Program-made: the position numbers and the translations under genes
NCBI GenBank assembly: GCA_019914945.1
Contig: CM034113.1
Location: 8,660,850 to 8,724,849 of the forward strand
DNA: 64,000 bases
Source of the DNA: Typha latifolia
Lineage: Eukaryota; Streptophyta; Magnoliopsida; Poales; Typhaceae
Direction of reading: 5' to 3'
Shown: piece after piece, positions 1 through 14,673 of the stretch
Layout of the letters: each line of letters begins with the position of its first letter
Position numbering within the stretch: the first letter of the stretch is position 1
Notes under the pieces: model-generated
The model's database searches: none
What the model was told of the DNA's origin: nothing
The model's input: only the letters and a program-made list of their open reading frames with translations

Positions 1-976
1 AGTTGGGAATGCACTAAGTGCAGTTTGATAGCTACTTCCAAGCTTATAGTGCGCAGGATATTGGTGTTCAGTTTACAAAAGTGTGGATTGTCGAATTTTG
101 GTGTAAGATATTAATTATAGTGAATAAAATAAAGCCTCCACTGCTTGCAACTAGGTCACACACATCACCTCCTTGTATTATTTTAGACTCATTTATATAT
201 AGATAGAAGATTCGTATGAATCTTGTACATATTATGTGGGGGCAACATTTAAGAGTAGAGCTGCAGAGAAACGAGATCTTTGTACTCTATTATCTACTAA
301 CTCCTTTTCTGGATAGGATCGCCATGTCACTGGAGTAATTAGAATACATTTTTCTATGTGATAAAATTTTTGTTTTCTTTTGTGAGATAATTCAAAGAGC
401 TGAATAGTTGGAGCATTTTAAGAAGTGTATGCTTTTGAGTGAAGAAGACAACCAAGAGTTATATATATTAATAATAAACTCTAGAAATATTAATTTTATA
501 TGAATGACAAAGGCCTGATCTCTCTGTCTACTACTGTAAATGAGGAAGAGAGAAGGCTCTGCTTTTACCCAAAAGCGAAAGGGAAATTGAGGAGAAGGGG
601 CTAAGCTTTCCACGTCATGTGATGAGAGTACCGTCATTTTTGGACAAAATAATGTATATATATATATATTTATTTATTTATTTATGGCCGACAGCAGTGC
701 CGCTGGATTTATCTAACAATGGCGTATCCATCACCTTAAATATTTTAGTAGAGCCATGACATGGAGGAGTACTACTACTACTACCTCTCAAGTCTCAAGT
801 CTCAAGTCTCAAGCTCTGATAAAAAATATTGGAAGGAGTCAGTGTCCCCCATAGAAAGGCAAGCTTCTCATTGGAGAATCATGGCAAAAAGGAATCATTG
901 CCTTTCCTCTAATGAGATTCCAACCCCCACTGATTTAGTCTTAATCCATAGATTAGACACAAATTGAAAAAGGAGA

Positions 977-1015
<39 letters not shown>

Positions 1016-1388
1016 AATCACCATCAGGGCTAATTTGGAATTTTTTTTCACAAAGGGGATGGCTAATGGTATCTTATTTACCAATTGATCATTTTGTGGA
1101 TTTAGAAAATGAGAGGTGATATTAAATTTCTTATCTATTGCTAATTATGTAAATCTCACAACCCAACAACTTCCAGTATTTTGGAAGAAGAGATGTTACC
1201 ACGCAACCTTGTACCTTAAAATGAGCTAATATGGGCATGTGACTAATAGCCAAGTATGACGTGTCGCGGTATGGAGTGAGAAGCAGCAGATCCCGCTATG
1301 CGCGGGAAGAACCCGATCCGGGTATCTCTCCTCCCGTGGTTTATCCGAACCCTATCCGATTTCTTTTCCCCTTGTCCGGACCTTTTTC
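1..1388. other. Intergenic and promoter sequence, no gene seen
   Basis: No coding region is supported here. It holds a heptamer repeat with unit AAGTCTC at about 785-812, an AT/ATTT-rich patch near 655-685 and a GA microsatellite at 979-1013. The last 150 bases are GC-richer and lead into the promoter of the downstream kinase gene. Confidence 0.6.
979..1013. repeat. (GA)n microsatellite
   Basis: An uninterrupted GA dinucleotide run of about 35 bases, roughly 700 bases upstream of the kinase start codon. Confidence 0.9.
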
Positions 1389-1396
1389 TATATTTA
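1389..1396 (+). promoter_or_regulatory. Candidate TATA box of the ACT-kinase gene
   Basis: The motif TATATTTA lies about 290 bases before the kinase ATG and is followed by a CT-rich leader (1402-1421), as is usual for plant 5' UTRs. The assignment rests on position and motif only. Confidence 0.35.
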
Positions 1397-1676
1397 TGCC
1401 GCCTCTCTCTCTCTCTCTCTATACCCCGCGAACATTCCACAAAGGCGCAAATTTTTTTTTTTTTATGGAAATACCATTCTGCCCTCGCCGCTGCTTCTTA
1501 TTTGCCTCCGATGACTCCGCGGCATTGATTCGGCGAAGATTCATCTCTCTTGCTCCTCCGATTTGGTATTGAGCTCCGTTACGCTGAGGAGAGGGAAGCC
1601 CTAACCCTAGCTCTTGGATTCGATGGGGTTTTCTTGATCGGGATTCGAAGGCGGGGGAGAGGGGGAGAGGAGGTGG

Positions 1677-4600
1677 ATGGGGGAAGGAGGAGAGCCAGAG
1701 GAGATCGAGGAAGGAGTCGGCGAGAGCTCGTCGCCGCCGAGGGGGGTCAGCAGTCTCGGAAACATTAAGAACGAAGTCTTCGAGCGTCTTGTGGAGGATG
1801 GAAACGAGGAGGCCGTCTCGAATCCCGACTTCAGGGAACAGCTCGACGCCCATTTCACGCGGCTGCCGCCAAGGTGAGATCTCGAATGGCTTATTGGATT
1901 GGGGTCTATGCGATTGTTGGATTCTTGACAGGGAGATGGACTTGGATTGCGCTGCGAGTTAATCTCGTAGGTTTAAGATTCCGTAATTTTAAATTAGATT
2001 GCCAACTGGATATGTTCTCTTTTATTTTATGTTGCTTCTTAATGGATTTGGTCTCTCTTGCCGTTCCTGAAATCCTGAAGGTTCTAGATCGGTCTTGCAT
2101 CAGTTGTGTGTCTTTTTACCTTCTCTTCAAGTTTCTTAGGATTAGTTTCCCTTCCCATGGTTGATGTCTGTCCTTTTCTCTGTGCAAGTAAGATGATTAT
2201 AATTGGAAGATGTTGACTCATAGAACTAACACATATGCTCCCTTAGTTTCTTGTTCCAATTCTTCTTCTCCATCTTTGTTGTAGGTGGAAGTTAATTTTC
2301 TGTTGTTTTCTTTTAATGCAGCTACCTGCTCGACGTGAATGTTGATAGAGCAGAAGACGTTTTGCTACATCAGAAGATTTTAGCGGAAGCCAAAGATCCA
2401 GAGAAGCGGCCAGTCTTTCATGTCCGTTTCATGAGGGTACTTTATTCGACTGTTTTTCAATAGATATGGTGCAAACTTTTATTATCTGACATACTACTTG
2501 TATTGGTGCAGACTTACACTGTGGTTCTTTTTGGTATTGTCAGATTAATCTACAGGTTTTAGCATGTACAGATATCTAATATTCCATTTGATGTCTTTTA
2601 CCTTTTAAGTACTTGAGATACTCTAGCTTTTCCCTTTTGTTGGTTGCAAGTTGCAGATCTTGAGACACAAAACTTGTTACTTGTCGTATATTCATGTTCT
2701 TGTGACTTTCTCTTCGAGTGAATTTATTAGATTGCTCATTACATGTGCAAATTTTTTCCTGTAGAATTGTAGCGGCCAGAAAGTTAAAGTGAGACTCCCA
2801 TTTGTATCATCTTATGGAAAGTTGAATCCTTCATTTGTTTGATTCACCTTTGCCCCCTCTACTTGTATCCCCCATCTTTGTCACTTGAATTCTTCCTCCA
2901 ATTCTTTGTTGTTATACTGAAAAATGTGCTTGGACTGAGATTGAGAAGTGATTCACATCAAAAGTTGTTTCTACCTCAAGAACATTAAGGAAAAGTAGCA
3001 TTTAGTTTCATGCTGCTTGTCACTTTGTGCCACATTTTTCATCCCTTGTTGATTTCTTTGGATTGATCACTTGAATGAAGACCTAAATTCTTCATCAAGT
3101 TCATGCGCTTTATCAAACATCTTGTTTTATGCTAGTTCATAGCTGCTTATGCATTGCTACACTTTATGTGTATTTGTATATTTGGCTCCCATTTACGAAG
3201 AAAAAGAGATCGTGAGATTTACTTTGAAAATTTCTCAAAGTTTGAGGATGTAGACCCGGATGAGACAAGGAAAAGCGAGGAAATCGAAGATGGGACTGAT
3301 GTTGCTGATGCTCTGTCGGCAAGGTAGTCATATACTCATATGCTTCATGCGAAAAATGTTGTTTTCATGTATGCTTAACATCAATCGTGTTAATGCTAGA
3401 CTGTAGCCTTTTTTTTAAAACGAAGTAGCATCAAGTGTACTTTCGCTTTGCATTTCTCATTTAATAAACCATTTTAATGGAAAGACATGAGGTTGTCACG
3501 ATGTTGATATGGGCGGCCCAGGATTGACATAGGGCAATATCGAGATATTGTCAGGTATTTTGCTCATTGCCTATCTGCACAGGTGTGTATTGAGCTAAGT
3601 AGCTAACACAGGCATCATGTGTTCGCATAGACAACACTAACTTTGGGCATTACATGGTACTTGGCCAAACACATGCCAAAGATGCATTTTAGAACTTTGA
3701 CCCTAGATGTCCACATAAGAGAGTTTTTCTTGAGGCATCTGTTAAAGTTGGATTATTTGCACTACTGGGGCCCTGTGTAATTTATGAATGATGTGAGGAA
3801 GATCATTCGATGGATGTTAGTTGATTGAGTCAATGTGAAAGCGTTTGTGATGTTTCATCTTTAAAGTATTTAGCTTCACAAAGAAGAATTATATGATAAG
3901 AGATTCCTGCTGAGTTGGTTCCAGGTATATGGAAAGTTCGTTCCCTTTTGGTTATAATGTAAGGCTCAGGAAATTGACACTATAAAAAAAAAGAACAATT
4001 TTTTTTATGGATCGAGTACTTTTGGTCATAATACTATCCTTCAGTTTTGTAAATTTTCATGCTTTAGTGTAAGGAAGGTGCCATTTTGTTAGTTTATAAC
4101 ATCATAAGAATTGGAAAAATAAACAACTTCTAATTGTTTCTGAAACATATTTTTCTATGGCCGATAATTCTATAATTGTAATGCTGATTGCCATGCCAAC
4201 TATCAATTAAGTTATACTAATTTGAAAATTTGTAGATTATTCAGTCTTTATGCATGCTTGGGTTGCTTGAAAAAAATATTTGAGTGTGAAATAATAAGTT
4301 GCCTTGTTCCTATTATGCAGGCATGAAGTGAGGTGCAACGCTATCTATGAAATAATATTTTCCACTCTTGACAAACCAAAGCTCCTTAGTCAGGTTGGTG
4401 GAACAATGCTGATTTTTTATTTATGACCTCAGAAACATGATAGTACGTTTTATTTTGTTCTTAGTCCCTCATTGATCTCATATTTGCTGCCAGTTATAGA
4501 TGAATTACTTATTTTTTTCAGGCATAAGTCACAGAACTTTGTAGAAGGAATCTCATAATTAAGTTTCTACATATTTTTTATAATAGATAATGCTTAGTAT

Positions 4601-7600
4601 GTCCTAATGGTAATTATTTTTTCTATTTTATTATGAAATAGATTTTGTCCCTGTTTGGTGCAGATCTCTGTTGTTAGCATATCTAATTTTGACGTGAAAT
4701 GCATCTATTGATGATCTTGTAGAGACCTGAATTTTACAGTTAGACCAATTATAATCATGACTTTGTAATTGTATATTTACCGGACTACCAGAAAATAAAA
4801 TAGGTGTCCTGGATAACTTTAAAGGCACAATTTCTAACTTATCGCCTTTTTCTACTTATCTTGGGGAGTACTGATATTGACTAGAATCAAGGTTCCTTTA
4901 TTGTAATGGAAATGTGCTTATAAGTTGTTAATGAGGACTTGAAGGTTTGAAAATACAGATCTTTTTGCTTAATAACAGATGCAATTTCTTGATGAATTTC
5001 TGACAGTAATAAAATAGTTCATCTATTCGCAAGTGTCCAAAGTTCAGTATAACTTGCACGACGCCATTATGTACGCTGTGTGCCTTACTGGCTTATGTAT
5101 TCTTGAAGAGTCTCGACTATCGATATGCTGATTTCTTTCCTAGTGCATGAAAAGTTTTGTAATGCTTATTTATTGAAAATATTTAGTTGTCCTCTGTAGG
5201 AGGTCTTACTTTTCTTTTTTCCTTTGTTGCCATTTCCTTTGGAATGTTGAGTTTCCACTAGCATCTCTGATATATATCCCTGCATCACAAGTGCCATTCA
5301 CAACTGCTTTTATTGTTCATGACAACTTGTAATTCATATGTCTATTGAGGTTACACATTATTAATATGGATAGCACAGTTTGCACAAGAAGGCAAGTGTC
5401 ATTTCCTACACCTAAAAGGCTAAAACACTTTCATACTATATGGGAAGCAGTTTTGCTTTGATATCTATCCTTAGCATACTGTATTCTTGTTCTTAAGGTT
5501 TGTCATATCAAAATATCTGTGTTGTGCTGCATCTGTATCCTCACTATCCTGAACTGTCCATGCTTCATAAATTTGGAAACTTTCTTGCTTTTCATCATAT
5601 GGTAATATTCACATGCATATATTTATATTTCTGCTTCATTTGTTCAGTTTCTGTTTTTCATCTAGTGGGGCACTTCAAATATTCTGACAGTGTTTGTTCT
5701 CGTAGCTATCTGCTTTGCTTTCTGATATTGGGCTGAATATCAGGGAAGCTCATGTGTTTTCAACAACTGATGGCTTTTCCCTTGATGTATTTGTTGTTGA
5801 TGGGTGGGAAGTTGAGGTAAGTTATTTCTTTAATTGTTCATTTACTGCCATAGGACATTCAGTAGTCTAATTTTGGTTCTGCAATCCTGGGGGGTCAAAT
5901 GAGACACCTTTTGAATATATATTTTTTAACTGTTTTGCCTCAGTCTGCTTTATTCAGTGGTATCTTGTAACAAGGAGTTAACCTGATGTCAGTGAAAGAA
6001 TCGTATCTATGTTTCCTAGTTTGCATTATATCTCGTACGATAGAAATGGAAAACAAAGCCTTTGGTTTCCCAGTCCGCTCATCATTTTTGGACCAGTTAT
6101 ATCATGAACCTGATTGTCAGTAGAACATTTATGGGCAATCATCAAACTATATTTTCAGCAAAATTGTAACGTTTACGAATATGAAAAAAATCTAATAACA
6201 TTGGGATTCCACAACCTTGCAGTTTAATATTTATTCTATGACAAGGACATAAAAACACATTGAATAAGAGTAGAATTTGGAGTTCTTGATGCAAAATCAA
6301 AATATCTTCTCCCTGGGCTTGACTATATGAAAACTTATATATGAGAATGTCCCATAACACTAAAATATTCGAAAGCAAAGTTATAAAGGGCCTACTTTCG
6401 ATATCTTCTATTTCAGTGCCTTGTGAGGAGTTGTGTTTGAGAGAGGTGTAAGTGGGATGTGTTAGAAGAAGCCGTGACTGAAGGGAATTCTACATTTTTT
6501 TTTATATTTCCTTGTTCCCTGGAAAACTAAATAGATATCTTCTTGAAATAATCTTACTGACCACAGAAGTAACATTTTGGAGGATGTGCAATTGGTGTTT
6601 CCCATGCAGATAATTCTGTTGATTGATGAAACATGGACTAGATACAACTTGGTTTTGGGGGAATGATAGATTCATAGAAGGACGGGAATGCATAATTTAA
6701 TGGAAATGTCAAAGGTTCTAGATTCGACCACATGAATAGGAAGATAATGCATAATCAACATTGATGAGCTAAGATGCCATATTATTATAGACTTTGGGAT
6801 GGTGTACCTTTGAGCCTTCAGTGTGAGTCTGCACATTTACATCATATTTAGTTTAGGCAATGTCCAATATCATTTCTAATGGCAGTATTTCAAGGTTTCC
6901 CAGTTACTCTTAGTTGTACAAAAAGAGTAATCAAAACCACTATCCAATCCACATTGGGGCAACTTTTATGGGTAAATGAACCATGTAGTATATTTAGTTA
7001 TTGTGGTTAGCATCTGGGCTTTTATACAATATTAAGGAGCAATGAGATTTTATAGTTTTATGTCAGGGATCTTTGCCGCACCAAATGTTCTGACTTTGCA
7101 ATTATCTGCTCAGGATACAGATTACTTGTACAAGCAGCTCGAGGCATCAATTGCAAGAAGTGAGGTAGCTTTCTTCTCATTTGATGGCATATACAAAAGT
7201 TACACTTTTCCTTCTTTGTCTAATAGTTATTTTGCTCTGTATCATACAATTTTCTTTAGTTTAAGGGTGTGAGACACTCACTTAGGACACTAAGATCAGT
7301 TATCCTTTAGCCATCATGTCTTAATCTTATGAGCAATATACTTCTCAATCCTTTTGTCATGCAAGAATGGTTGGTAGTTTGGTACTGTCTGCTTTTTCTC
7401 TTAACACATTTGTTGTAAGGTTCTTGCCTATCATACTTCAATTTTTTTTCCTCTTTTTTTCCAGTGTACCAAAGTTTTCATCCATTTAATCTTTTTGGAC
7501 TATTTTCCCTAATGATTTCTTTCCAATGCAAATTTTTTAAACTTTGGTGCTTGTGACGATTTATAAATTATATGGGTCACTAAGCATTCATAGGCAATGT

Positions 7601-10600
7601 TTAGCATTCTGTCGTTTTGAATCCAACATGGAATCATTAAGTAGCAAAAAAAGAAAAGAAAAGAAAAGAAGATCAATAGCATATCGTAATGTCTCAAACC
7701 TAATAGTTGGGAAAAGTGTTGGAAAAGAATAAAATTTACCTTTTTCTACCAACTTAAGTTTTTAGAGTAATTAGTGAGTTAACAAGTGCATACCTGCATA
7801 TGATAATTTTAATCCCTACGAATTATCCTCTCATTTTAGTTCTTGCATTTTCTTGATGATCAGTACCATTTATTTATTCTCAGGATATATTGGAGTGAAT
7901 AAGTTCACAGATTAAGTTTCTTCTCTTGGTTTACTCAATTGAATCTTTTTTTGCATCTCCACTAATTCTTTCTGATTTAACTGGAACTTTGTGGTGTTCC
8001 ATCATTGATGTGTTAGCTGACATGTCACTTATTGAAAATTATTAGCTTTTCCAAGAGACATATTAACATGCTTTCTTCGGAAAACCTAGGGATCTTGGTC
8101 TGGTTCATCTCACTCCTCAGCTGCTGAGAAAATATTCTTCCAACCAAAATTTGGTGATTGGGAAATCGATAAAAGATTTCTGAAGATGGGAGACAAAATT
8201 GCTTCTGGATCGTGTGGGGATCTGTAAGTTAAATAATTAGTTATCACCTTTTCTTATGCTTATCATATGTAATTTCATGTGTTGCCTCATGCTTTTAGTT
8301 GTTTACTTGAACTGACTTTTATGTGAAGGTATCATGGAAGTTACTTGGGTGAGGATGTCGCTATTAAAATTCTTAGATCTGAGCATGTAAACGAAAATCT
8401 TGTATTAGAATTTTCTCAAGAAGTATCAATCCTAAGGTAAGTTATTCTTTCTACCTCCTTTTGCTCCTGTAATATAATTTTATGATTAGCAGCTTATGTT
8501 AATCAATTGGACATCCAATATGTCATGTTTCTTTCAGGGAAGTCCATCACAGTAATGTTGTTCGATTCATCGGTGCATGCACGAAACCTCCACAATTGTC
8601 CATAGTTACCGGTAAGCTTTCTGTTGTTATTAGCTTGTCTTTTATGCTGAATAGCATAGATTAAGAATGAGTATAGAATATCTAGACCCTTATGTTAGTT
8701 CATGTTGACAATATTTTCTGAGGAAATATTGCTTGCCATGTTAAGTTCCACTTATGGTTTCACAAGCCTCTCATTGCCTGGGGAAATTTGGATTATTCTG
8801 TTTCTTGATTACAAAGCAATTATTAAAGTTCCATCTGCCTTCATGACCGGCAATGGGATGTTCTTGTATAATTGTCTGATTTCAATTTGATGGTTGTTCA
8901 ACACTTACCACATTCCATAGTATGTGGACGCTGATATGAAGGAGAAATAATATGCCAGTGGAAAAATTCTTAACTTGCATATGATCCCCAGGATCTACAG
9001 CACAGTTATATTGTGGAAATACACCTTATTTGCCTCTAAAAATGATTCTGTTTTAGTGGAAGTTCCCACTGAAATTGCTAGGTTTTTTCTTGCAGGTTCC
9101 AGGCCATCAGTTTCCTTTCACCTATGCCATTTTCTGTCTGTGGAACTTACTGTTCAAATTGTGCTTTAAGTTTTGCAAGCTGTTTTGTTCATGTGACAAA
9201 TATTTTATACTTTTTGTTGTTACTGCTGATTATCTCCAAGCAACGATTTGACTTGATCAATATTGGATTTTCTATCTTGCAGAGTACATGTCTGGGGGAA
9301 ACCTTTACAACTTCCTGCACAAGCAACATAAAGTCTTGGAGCTCTCTCTGTTGCTGAAATTTGCACTTGATGTCTGCAGAGGGATGAGCTATTTGCATGA
9401 AAAAGGCATTATCCATAGGGACCTAAAGACTGCTAACCTGCTGATGGATAAAGAGCATGTAAGGAAACTATGACTTTTGGTGTTGTTTAGGTTATCATAT
9501 ATGCTGGATCATATTACCCTTGCATTATTCTTACCTCTCTGCATAAAGTAGACTTTGTATGACTGCTTGTTAATAGTTAGAAACGAGAACTATGAATTGC
9601 TTTTGGAACTTATTCTTTGTAAGGTAACTTTTCACCTTCATACTTGCATTGTGACAGGAGCTTCAATTTTATACCTGGAATGGACATGTTCACAAGTTAA
9701 CTTGGATGATGAAATGATAACTTTAACAACACAAGAGTTACTATTGATTGCCATCTATTTTGACCGACCTTCCCAAATACCTCATCATACTCTTTTCCTT
9801 TTTCAATCTTTGGATTCTTGAGAACTGAGCATCTGTTATTTGAAAAGTAATGATCTTTATATTTCAAGTGTAGAAAAATCATCATGCACACTGATGATAT
9901 AACTAGCTTGTGATGTGGGACAAGCTCCATACTCAACCACGTCACCTCTACTCTAATCTTGTGACTGAAGGACGTTGCAAGCAAGACGAGATAATACATT
10001 GGTTTTTCGAAGACAAGTCCGAGTCATCCCCCCACCGGACTCTCTTTTAAAGACAATGAGCTGTTTCTACTTTCTAGTTTGACTGGGTGACCAGTGCAAG
10101 AGGAATCGCCCAATAGAACATAGTAAAAGAGAAATCCCAAGAATTCTCAACAAAGAACTATTCTTATGTTTGAAATATGTAATCGATCCATAAGTTCCCT
10201 TCCTCAGCTGGTGAATTATCCTTTATCATTAAAGTACTTGATCTGGCTACCTTATTTTAGGGCAATATTTGAATATCAACAAGCAGATTGGTGAATTACC
10301 ACATGCTTTGAAGTAGATAGACCTCTACAAGCAGACTATCATGGAGTGGGTTATCACAGTGCCTGCTCTTAGCTTGTTAAGGGTTAGATGCTAATCATTA
10401 TACGCTAGATTCATAAGGACATATTAGTTGGACAGTTAATGCTGGTATCTGCTTGTTGCAGATATTGTCTGAATAAGGTGTTTGTGTTGTACAATGTTTT
10501 CACATTTGTATTTGTTCTGGGGTGGGGTTTCTTCAAAAGAAAGTGCCTTGAACTTTGAAACTGATAAACACTGTTGTTGCTCTTCTATGTCTAGGTTGTG

Positions 10601-11792
10601 AAAGTGGCTGACTTTGGTGTAGCTAGGTTTCAGAATCAAGGGGGAGTCATGACAGCGGAGACTGGAACTTACAGATGGATGGCACCTGAGGTTTTATTTC
10701 CTTCAAAATTATTGTAGAAACTTTTAGTTAATAATTTCTGGATACTGTGGATCACTGGGAGGATATATATACTAGACTAGTCATAACTTATAAGTAATGC
10801 GTACTTTGTTTCTTTGGTTTTACACTTTTACTTTTATGCTCCGAAGTTGCAGCACATGACTCTAGAATAGATCAATCTTTAGTTGCCATATATGAGAATT
10901 TAAGCTACTTTCGGGATTTTAAGCATAAGTGCAACAATCAAGGATTATGTTAAGTTTTCTGTTGGTAAGCTTACTTTATGCTCCATAGTGAGTCCTGACG
11001 ATAGATTTTGTGCACTATTGCTCTTTGGTTGGCATATTGGAACATTTGAATGACATATTTAGTATGTAACTGTGGATTCTTCAATGTAGCTGGCTTGTTC
11101 TTTTCGTATCTATTGCTGTAACTGAAGGAGTTGTACTGCTGTAGGCTTGTAGCTTTCCCGATGAGCTGCGTATCTTCCATATCTCCCAACTCTTAAGTTC
11201 TTAGAAAATCTTTTTTCCCAAGAAAAATTCTTCATATTCTTATCAAGTCATATGTTAGTTTTGGGTGTATACTTACAGTCTTACACAAACACTCACACAT
11301 TCAGCTTTATATATTATATTGTTCAGCCTATGAGAAAACAACACCACATTAAACATGCTGTAGGTTACATTATAAAATGGCACCAATCCCAGATTGGTGA
11401 AAATTGTCAACATCAAAGATTATAGATCTTTCATATGCTTTACTTGAGAGAGGGCAGACTCAGAAATTTGTGTTACATGATGAAGAGCATACTATATATA
11501 GTCAGCTATGCTTGCTGCTGAACACGATTCCAAGTAAAGGCAGAGTGCAACAGAAGATGTTTTTTTTTCTTTCTTTTTCAAATTCAAGCTCTCATATATG
11601 TCCGTTCATTGTAAGATCATCAGGTTCCTCGTATGTATGTTTAGATGCTTATAGGCTGAAAATTCAGATAATTATTAGAACCATTCCGGCTCCCTATCCA
11701 ATTTTTGCCGTCGAGGGACTTATATCTGTCTCATATATGTCAACTAATTTTTCCATCTGTATCAGTATTTTGTATCTGAAATAAAAAGAAGT

Positions 11793-11880
<88 letters not shown>

Positions 11881-14173
11881 CTATCTGATATGTATCCTAT
11901 TTGTTCTCACCCCAAGGTGTTAAAACTTAAAACTTGCCATGTGATATCCCAATTTCTGGTCATGAACCAGTACAATCTGTGTGCAATTGAGAGCCATAGC
12001 TTGCAAACATCCCACGTGAATTATTATTGAATTCAATCAGGAATAGGATTAGAAACCCTAAGTATATCTTAAACTCTTTTTGAATGTCAAGGATACCTTA
12101 CATTAGACATGAGATTACTATGAAATGCTGACCTCCTGCAAACTCTTCCTTATATGGTTTGGGAAACTGTCCGGCTTCTTTCCTATTGTTGGTTTGGTGC
12201 TGAGTTGTTGCATTTCTGAAAACAGATAAAGAAGACTAAACAGTATCTGGGTAGAGAGCCAAGATAAAAACATAGCTTGCAGGTTTGAGCCATTTAACTA
12301 AGTCTGCAGAAGTTGTTATAGATGTGAATAGTGCAAGAAATCATTGCATGTACTGAATATCATCTCACCTGTAGCTAAGAGAAAAAAAAACTTCTTGCAG
12401 GGAGTTGATTTTAGGGCATAATCTTTTAGTTATTTCCATGTTGTATAACCTTGAGTTCAGTGGCCGTTTCAAAATTCTTACATATATATTGTTCTATGCA
12501 TTTCTAGGTTATAAATCATCAGCCTTATGATCATAAGGCTGATGTATTCAGCTTCGCTATTGTACTTTGGGAGCTTGTAACATCCAAGGTACTCTAGAGT
12601 TCTTGCCTGCTCAACTAACTTGCTTTCTGATAATGAATGTTCTCATGTCTTTTTGGCATGCAGATCCCATACGATACCATGACTCCACTGCAAGCCGCCC
12701 TAGGAGTGAGACAGGTGCATATATTACATAAACCTGTTTTTCTGTCTTTACAACTCCTCAAATATCTGCTACCAATTAGTCAAGGAGAAAGTGAAAGAAG
12801 AATGACATATACTGTAATTATGGCATTTCAGACCTTTGCAAATGAGTAGACCAACACAAGCAGATATGTGCAACAACTTATTTTGAGAAAAGGAGCTTCT
12901 CTTACAGAATGCTTTCTATTTGTTATTATATTAAACTCTCTTTAGTCGTAGTGTACTAGGCAGAACTGGGACATTAATTTTCAATCACTGCATGGAAGAG
13001 TTCATCTGGAGTGACCTAGAAACAATTCGGAATGAACCAATGCCAAACCCTACATTTGCTGTTGCATTGCATGCAATTTAACAAAGAATTAGGTGATATT
13101 TAGGATTTGTTGGAAATTTAAACATCTGGTTCTGGTACTCATCTTTTTCTAATAACTATTGGCTTCATCATGGCACCCATCCATGAAATGCTCTTTCCTA
13201 AATATGTCACCTGTTTTTATTTTGTTGTTTTCATGGGTCGATGGTAACATAGATCTCCATGAAACCATGTTATGTGATTAATTAATCTAATTTGATCTTA
13301 ACCATCTAATGAATTCTCACCGAGTATATAAAATATAAAAATTACTATATTCTTTAAGCTTTTAGGTAGTTGGTGAGTTATTATAGTATCGGAGATAAGG
13401 TCCAAAGTTCAAATTCTACTGGACTTTTATAAAATATAAGGCCTCCATCTATTTAAGTCAAGTCCATAAATGAGTGCAAGTTTTAGAATATAAATATATA
13501 AATCTCCCCACTCTCTAATGGCTTAAGCTAAGTAGTTGCGAGTTAACACTCATAATGTTTTAGTAAATTTGTTATAAGTCCTTTGATCTAATGATTAAAT
13601 TTGAGCGATCAATGCCATATTCCTTCTATAGCTGCAGTTCCGATGCATTGATACCCTTGGTATAACTCATGCATCGCATAAATTGAGGCTTTTTCTGGCC
13701 ATATACATGTCTGACTAGACGAATACTTGAAGTTGAGAGAGGTCGATAGTGTGTAAATGTTTGTGATATGCAATTGTGCTGAGATCTATCGATCAATTAA
13801 TTCAGGGTCTACAAATGTGCTTATTCATCTATCTTGTTTATTGATTTACTGCTGATTATCAGGGATTGCGACCGGTGGTTCCAGACATTACGCATCCGAG
13901 GTTATCAGACTTGATGAGTAGGTGTTGGGAGACGGTTCCGGCCAGACGCCCCTCTTTCCCAGAGATAACAGTTGAACTAGAAGAACTTTTGGAACAAGTT
14001 CAGGTGCTACACATGCAATATCTGTTTACCTTAAAAAACAATAGAACATTATTGTGAACTTGATTATCGTGTAACATGAGATTAAAAGCTGCCATTTAGA
14101 TAAGCATACTATCTGCTGCTTGTTATTATCACAGGGGACGGGGGAATCAAGTCAACAACAAAAGGATGTTTGA
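1677..14173 (+). CDS. ACT-domain serine/threonine/tyrosine protein kinase (STY8/17/46-like)
   Basis: My model has 15 exons: 1677-1873, 2322-2436, 3241-3323, 4321-4393, 5706-5816, 7114-7164, 8090-8223, 8329-8436, 8538-8611, 9283-9458, 10595-10690, 12508-12588, 12664-12714, 13863-14003 and 14135-14173. All join in phase, giving 509 residues. The N-terminal part resembles the conserved leader of plant STY kinases ([12 protein letters not shown] near residue 70). An ACT domain spans about 136-210 ([17 protein letters not shown]). The kinase domain spans about 240-492, with a weak glycine loop (IASGSCGDL), VAIKIL holding the ATP lysine, [13 protein letters not shown], the segment [10 protein letters not shown] and a late RRPSF. 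In Arabidopsis the STY8/17/46 group phosphorylates chloroplast transit peptides in the cytosol; that role here is inferred. Exon 3 is the least certain because its acceptor is weak. The start is the first ATG in frame with the conserved leader. Confidence 0.9.
11795..11879. repeat. Long (AT)n microsatellite in kinase intron 11
   Basis: About 85 bases of pure AT alternation lie inside the 1.8 kb intron between kinase exons 11 and 12. Such tracts are often length-polymorphic and can extrude cruciforms. They are also easily collapsed in assembly. Confidence 0.95.
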
Positions 14174-14639
14174 AAGAAAGCCAAGAAACACGTAGATAAT
14201 GCCATTTCTGGGATTAGCAAGGAAGCTTTGGTGCCTCGGATCTCAAGCTGAAAAAATCAGCGAGTGTAACAGTTTTTCTTTTCTTCTTTTTCTTTTTGAC
14301 ATGCCTTTTCCTCTCTCTTTCCAATTTATACCCTTCCGTGGGTTCTTTTCTTTACATAGAGGATCTCCTTATTCGTGCCTAGTTTGCTGGTTGGTGATTG
14401 GTCAGGAAGTCACGCTCTCTCATTGCCTACTGTTGATTCCATGCTATCTCTTATGATTAAAGTCTTCTTTTCTTTCTCACAGGAATTAGAATGCATTGCA
14501 AAAACCACAGTTACACTGTATCTGTATTTTAGTTCAAAGTGCAGACTGTAAATTAACTGTCAATCCACTTTTGTGGGTGCTTAATCTTCCTCCTTTTCAA
14601 ATGTAATCAAGAGAATTCAGCTGAACCTTTTGGTATTTC

Positions 14640-14642
<3 letters not shown>

Positions 14643-14673
<31 letters not shown>
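14643..14673. repeat. (GT)n microsatellite
   Basis: A GT run of about 30 bases lies 470 bases beyond the kinase stop codon, probably near the end of or just past its 3' UTR. Confidence 0.9.

Noticed and set aside
1419..1858. Minus-strand frames over the kinase leader and exon 1
   Set aside because: Shadow frames of the GC-rich first exon; the plus-strand exon has the correct donor and family sequence.
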